From an uncultured Lentisphaeria bacterium (GTDB taxonomy: Bacteria; Verrucomicrobiota; Lentisphaeria; Victivallales; UBA1829), in NCBI GenBank assembly GCA_905197955.1, contig CAJKAR010000031.1:1-54443 (forward strand): 54,443 nucleotides of DNA. The letters are read 5' to 3'. The notes under the pieces were generated by a model that worked only from the letters and a program-made list of their open reading frames with translations, made no database searches and was not told where the DNA came from. Both the position numbers and the translations under genes were made by a program. Of the stretch, positions 51,711 to 54,443 are shown piece after piece; within the stretch, counting starts at the first letter, position 1; each line of letters starts with the position of its first letter.

Positions 51711-51785
51711 TCAACTCCTTTTTTATGGTTTTATGAAAACAATGTTTCCATTTTTTCTTTGCTTGTCACCGCCCGTCGGCGCTCT

Positions 51786-53504
51786 CTATTCCTTGTACCA
51801 CTTCGGCATCCCCTGAGCGCGCAGTTCTGCAACATGCCTGACGCGATCCTCCAGAATTTCCTTTCGCGTCCAGCGCAGGAGCGGATCGCGATACGGTGTT
51901 CCTGCCGTGGATTTTGTGGCTATCAGAATCTCTTTTTCCCCCATGGGCGGCAGAATCGGTGCGGAATCCAGTGCTGCAACGGTACCGCCGCGCCGGCGTC
52001 CAAAGGGTTTCGATTCGTAAAGATGGAATCCGAGTTTCAGAAGTGCTCCTTTGAATGGATAGGCTCCGCAATAGGAAGCGAGAAAACCTTCCGGTTTCAA
52101 GCGATCCTTCAACTTTTCCAGGAAATCAATGGTCCAGAGCTCCGGATTGGTATCCGGAGTAAAGCCGTCGAGAAAAATATAATCGAAGTGGGAGGAAAGA
52201 TAACGGACCGATTCCCGCGCATCGCCGTGCATTATTTCCACATAGGCATGACGTGACTCATATTTTCCGGTCTCCCGCAGAGCTTTTACAATTCCGTATC
52301 CTTTCCGTTCCGGAAGACGGAGCGCTGCATCAATGGCGCTTTCATCGGCTTCCAGCGTGGTGATGTAGAGACGGGCGTTTCCTTTGAGACTTTCCGCAAG
52401 TTCCACCGCCGCGCAGACATTGAATCCCATTCCGAAGCCGACATCCAGAATAGAGGCGTTTTTCCCGCTTTCCAGACGGGTCTTTACGCCGCAGGGCAGA
52501 AGATATTTCCTTTCAGATTCCTCCCATGCCCCTGCTGTACTGTGAAAATGCTGTCGGTATTTCGGATGATAAAAGGTATAGGAGCCGTCGCCGGTGCGCA
52601 CAGCCTTCATGCAGTCCGGCGAGATCTCTCCGGACTCGTACATTTTCAGGAACATATCGGTAAACGCCGATTTTCCCATCCACCAGTTCGGAGCAATGAT
52701 TTCCTGATCCGGCGCATCCGCACAGAGACGCATCACAATCCATCCCTCCGGAAGTTCCCGGAGAAAGGCCGCCAGCTCATTGGCATATTCATATTCGCTC
52801 ATGGGAACAACTTGACCGTCATGAAACATTCGCTCCATGCGTGTTCCCTTGAGAATCAGAAGGTTATGTACTTTGATGCCGGAAAAGGGCAGGGCAGCCA
52901 GTTTCCGTGCTGTCCGGAGATAATCTTCCGATGTCTCGCCCGGAAGCCCCAGAATCACATGCGCCGCAACCTTGATGCCGCGTTCGTGAAGACGGGTCAC
53001 AGCGGAGCAGACCGCATCAAAATGGTGGCCGCGATTGATGAAATCCAATGTATCGTCATTGGCTGTCTGCACTCCCAGTTCCACCCAGACATCGTATTTC
53101 GTATTCAGTTCCGCTATCAGGTCGATCGTTTCATCGGGCAGGCAGTCCGGACGGGTCGCTATGATGACCGTATTGAATTCCGCCATCTTCAGAACTTCGT
53201 CATAGAGTCCGCGCAGCGTTGCCACATCTGCATTTGTTGCGGTAAAGGCTTGAAAATAAACGGCATAAGGAGGTTTTGCCGCATAGCGTCCCGCAGTATA
53301 TTCCACACCTCGCTCCACCTGCTCCCGCAGTGACATTCCCGCTTTGAGATGGCGTGCCCGACTGCCGTCTTCCGAACAGAATGCACACCCGCCTTTTCCA
53401 TCCTTGCGGTGCGGACAGGAGAGCCCCAGATCAATCGGAATCCGCTGGATCGGTTCTCCATATTTCCGGATGAAATAATCCTTGAGCGTGATAATCTTGT
53501 TCAT
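51786..53504 (-). CDS. fusion of YhcC/YtqA-type radical-SAM protein and MnmC-type tRNA methyltransferase
   Basis: A 572-residue two-domain protein. Residues 1 to about 310 match the TIGR01212/YhcC family: CPHRKDGKGGCAFC supplies C30, C40 and C43 for the 4Fe-4S cluster, with the TRPDCLPDE, ELGVQTANDDTL and HVILGLPGE segments. Residues about 311-572 match the DUF752 methyltransferase of MnmC: ILDVGFGMGFN (352-362) binds SAM, and LDGFTPDTNPELW (445-457) is the family signature. MnmC modifies the wobble uridine of tRNA; the B. subtilis YhcC homologue YtqA (MnmL) is implicated in the same pathway. The fusion probably makes mnm5U. Its start overlaps rpe by ATGA. Confidence 0.85.
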   Translation of the reverse strand: MNKIITLKDYFIRKYGEPIQRIPIDLGLSCPHRKDGKGGCAFCSEDGSRARHLKAGMSLREQVERGVEYTAGRYAAKPPYAVYFQAFTATNADVATLRGLYDEVLKMAEFNTVIIATRPDCLPDETIDLIAELNTKYDVWVELGVQTANDDTLDFINRGHHFDAVCSAVTRLHERGIKVAAHVILGLPGETSEDYLRTARKLAALPFSGIKVHNLLILKGTRMERMFHDGQVVPMSEYEYANELAAFLRELPEGWIVMRLCADAPDQEIIAPNWWMGKSAFTDMFLKMYESGEISPDCMKAVRTGDGSYTFYHPKYRQHFHSTAGAWEESERKYLLPCGVKTRLESGKNASILDVGFGMGFNVCAAVELAESLKGNARLYITTLEADESAIDAALRLPERKGYGIVKALRETGKYESRHAYVEIMHGDARESVRYLSSHFDYIFLDGFTPDTNPELWTIDFLEKLKDRLKPEGFLASYCGAYPFKGALLKLGFHLYESKPFGRRRGGTVAALDSAPILPPMGEKEILIATKSTAGTPYRDPLLRWTRKEILEDRVRHVAELRAQGMPKWYKE

Positions 53505-54208
53505 CGTGCCGGAAGAAGTCCCGAATAACTGTGCAGAACGCGAATCGCCTCCGCCGCACCCTCTTTTGCCCGGAACACGGCTGTGCCAGCAACAAGAACA
53601 CTTGCGCCGGCACGAATGATTTCCGGCGCTGTGCGAGCATCAATTCCTCCGTCCACTTCGATAAAGCCCTCAGGATTCTTTTCCCGGAACATTGCAAAGA
53701 TTTCCGCAACTTTCGGAATCATATCCGCCATGAAAGACTGGCCGCCAAAACCAGGCTCCACCGTCATAACCAGAACCATGTCAACCAGTTCGATATATTG
53801 CTCCAGAGCTCTTGCCGGTGTCCCAGGCTTTACAGAGATTCCCACGGAACATCCCTGTTCCCGGATTGCCGCAATCACCTCCCGCGGATCATTCTCCGAT
53901 TCCACGTGAAAGGTGATGGAATCCGCTCCAGCTTCGGCAAACGGTTTGATGTACTTCAGAGGATTCGTCAGCATCAGATGCGTGTCAAAGAGAAGATTGG
54001 AATTCTTCCGGATCGAGGATACCAGCGGAGGTCCAAACGTCAGATTCGGGACAAAATGACCATCCATGATATCAAGATGAAGCATGTCGCAGCCCGCATC
54101 CTCCACCCGCTTGACATCTTCTCCAAGACGCGAAAAATCAGAGGCCAGAATCGACGGCGAAACCAGTATTTTATTCCTGCTCAATTCTCCAAGTAAACGA
54201 TGTTTCAT
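53501..54208 (-). CDS. rpe: ribulose-phosphate 3-epimerase
   Basis: A 235-residue TIM-barrel enzyme interconverting ribulose 5-phosphate and xylulose 5-phosphate in the pentose phosphate pathway. Conserved segments are SPSILASDFSRLG, LHLDIMDGHFVPNLTFGP with metal-binding His and Asp, THLMLTNP, VEPGFGGQSF and EVDGGI. The first ten residues before KILVSPSIL are an extension relative to many homologues. The AAGGA site is about 13 bases from the ATG, longer than usual. It is translated into the fusion protein gene through ATGA. Confidence 0.95.
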   Translation of the reverse strand: MKHRLLGELSRNKILVSPSILASDFSRLGEDVKRVEDAGCDMLHLDIMDGHFVPNLTFGPPLVSSIRKNSNLLFDTHLMLTNPLKYIKPFAEAGADSITFHVESENDPREVIAAIREQGCSVGISVKPGTPARALEQYIELVDMVLVMTVEPGFGGQSFMADMIPKVAEIFAMFREKNPEGFIEVDGGIDARTAPEIIRAGASVLVAGTAVFRAKEGAAEAIRVLHSYSGLLPAR

Positions 54209-54347
54209 GAATCTTCTTATCCTTCCATTCCAATCCGGATTATTGTTTTTTATCGTACTGGTAATATTAACTCAATCGTATAAAATTGCAAGGTCTTTTT
54301 TCCCTCCTTTTTTATTTTCGGTATTGCTGCGTTTTCGGTGGTTTGGA

Positions 54348-54370
54348 GTTGGTGGCTTCTCGCCCCCAAC
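54348..54370. repeat. dispersed 23-base hairpin repeat, copy 2
   Basis: Identical to the copy at 49463-49485 (arms GTTGGTGGC and GCCCCCAAC). Here it is followed by a second small hairpin (GCAGG at 54379-54383 with CCTGC at 54393-54397) and an AT-rich inverted repeat, suggesting that the full element is longer than the shared core. Confidence 0.75.
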
Positions 54371-54404
54371 ACCCCTCGGCAGGACCGGCGGCCCTGCACC
54401 CGTC

Positions 54405-54425
54405 GCAAAAAATTTAATTTTTTGC
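54405..54425. repeat. AT-rich perfect inverted repeat
   Basis: GCAAAAAATT (54405-54414) and AATTTTTTGC (54416-54425) are perfect 10-base arms around one base. It could be a bidirectional terminator of genes beyond the window or part of the repeat element just to its left. The gene-free end 54209-54443 otherwise holds the rpe upstream region with no promoter clear enough to call. Confidence 0.55.
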
Positions 54426-54443
54426 TCCCATGATTGTTTCGAC

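Noticed and set aside
1..54443. tRNA or rRNA genes, CRISPR arrays, transposases, phage genes, replication origins
   Set aside because: None seen on reading the intergenic regions; a covariance-model search was not possible here, so a small RNA could be missed.

Overview
The window looks like a chromosome segment from a Lentisphaerota (Victivallales-type) gut bacterium. This is inferred from two pseudopilins with the FTLIELLVVIAIIAIL hydrophobic N-terminus and a C-terminal VDGH motif, from several glycoside hydrolases of plant or host glycan type, and from a GntR regulator fused to a solute-binding-like sensor. Shine-Dalgarno sites (AAGGAG or GGAGG) are common and many genes overlap by ATGA. 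No rRNA, tRNA, CRISPR, transposase or phage gene was recognised, and no gene-free stretch exceeds about 260 bases.

Layout. (1) 1-7369, minus strand: an operon of oxidoreductases (zinc-less MDR dehydrogenase, Gfo/Idh/MocA, extended SDR, second Gfo/Idh/MocA, amidohydrolase, quinone-reductase-like MDR, MFS transporter), divergent from a LacI-type regulator at 7552-8511. (2) 8557-16586: an Fe-S F420-reductase-beta-like protein, a secreted GH42-like protein and a tightly overlapped rmlBACD operon for dTDP-L-rhamnose. (3) 16753-25983: housekeeping, with DUF167, ftsH and a membrane FHA protein on minus, then tig, clpP, clpX, proB and miaB on plus, ended by a strong terminator. (4) 26107-33841, minus: GntR/solute-binding hybrid regulator, two pseudopilins and a 1526-residue secreted GH2 enzyme. 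(5) 34094-38042, minus: a LacI-type regulator, then cytoplasmic GH2 and GH5-like enzymes. (6) 38261-45206, plus: a second oxidoreductase operon (SDR, two zinc-less MDRs, beta-lactamase-fold hydrolase, two Gfo/Idh/MocA, quinone-reductase-like MDR). (7) 45294-49297, minus: three tandem QueG-like double-cluster Fe-S proteins behind a U32-like Fe-S protein. (8) 49518-54208, minus: GH78 rhamnosidase with an SGNH esterase, then rpe and a radical-SAM/methyltransferase fusion.

How it fits together. Regions 1 and 6 are paralogous modules: each has a divergent LacI paralogue, MDR enzymes lacking zinc ligands, Gfo/Idh enzymes with an unusual HxHA nucleotide loop and a quinone-reductase-like MDR. They probably oxidise and process sugars or glycosides released by hydrolases such as those in region 5. 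The two most striking items are this duplicated redox module and the fusion at 51786-53504, which would join a YhcC/YtqA (MnmL-like) radical-SAM domain to an MnmC-type tRNA methyltransferase domain in one protein. All functional assignments come from reading motifs by eye; no database search was run.
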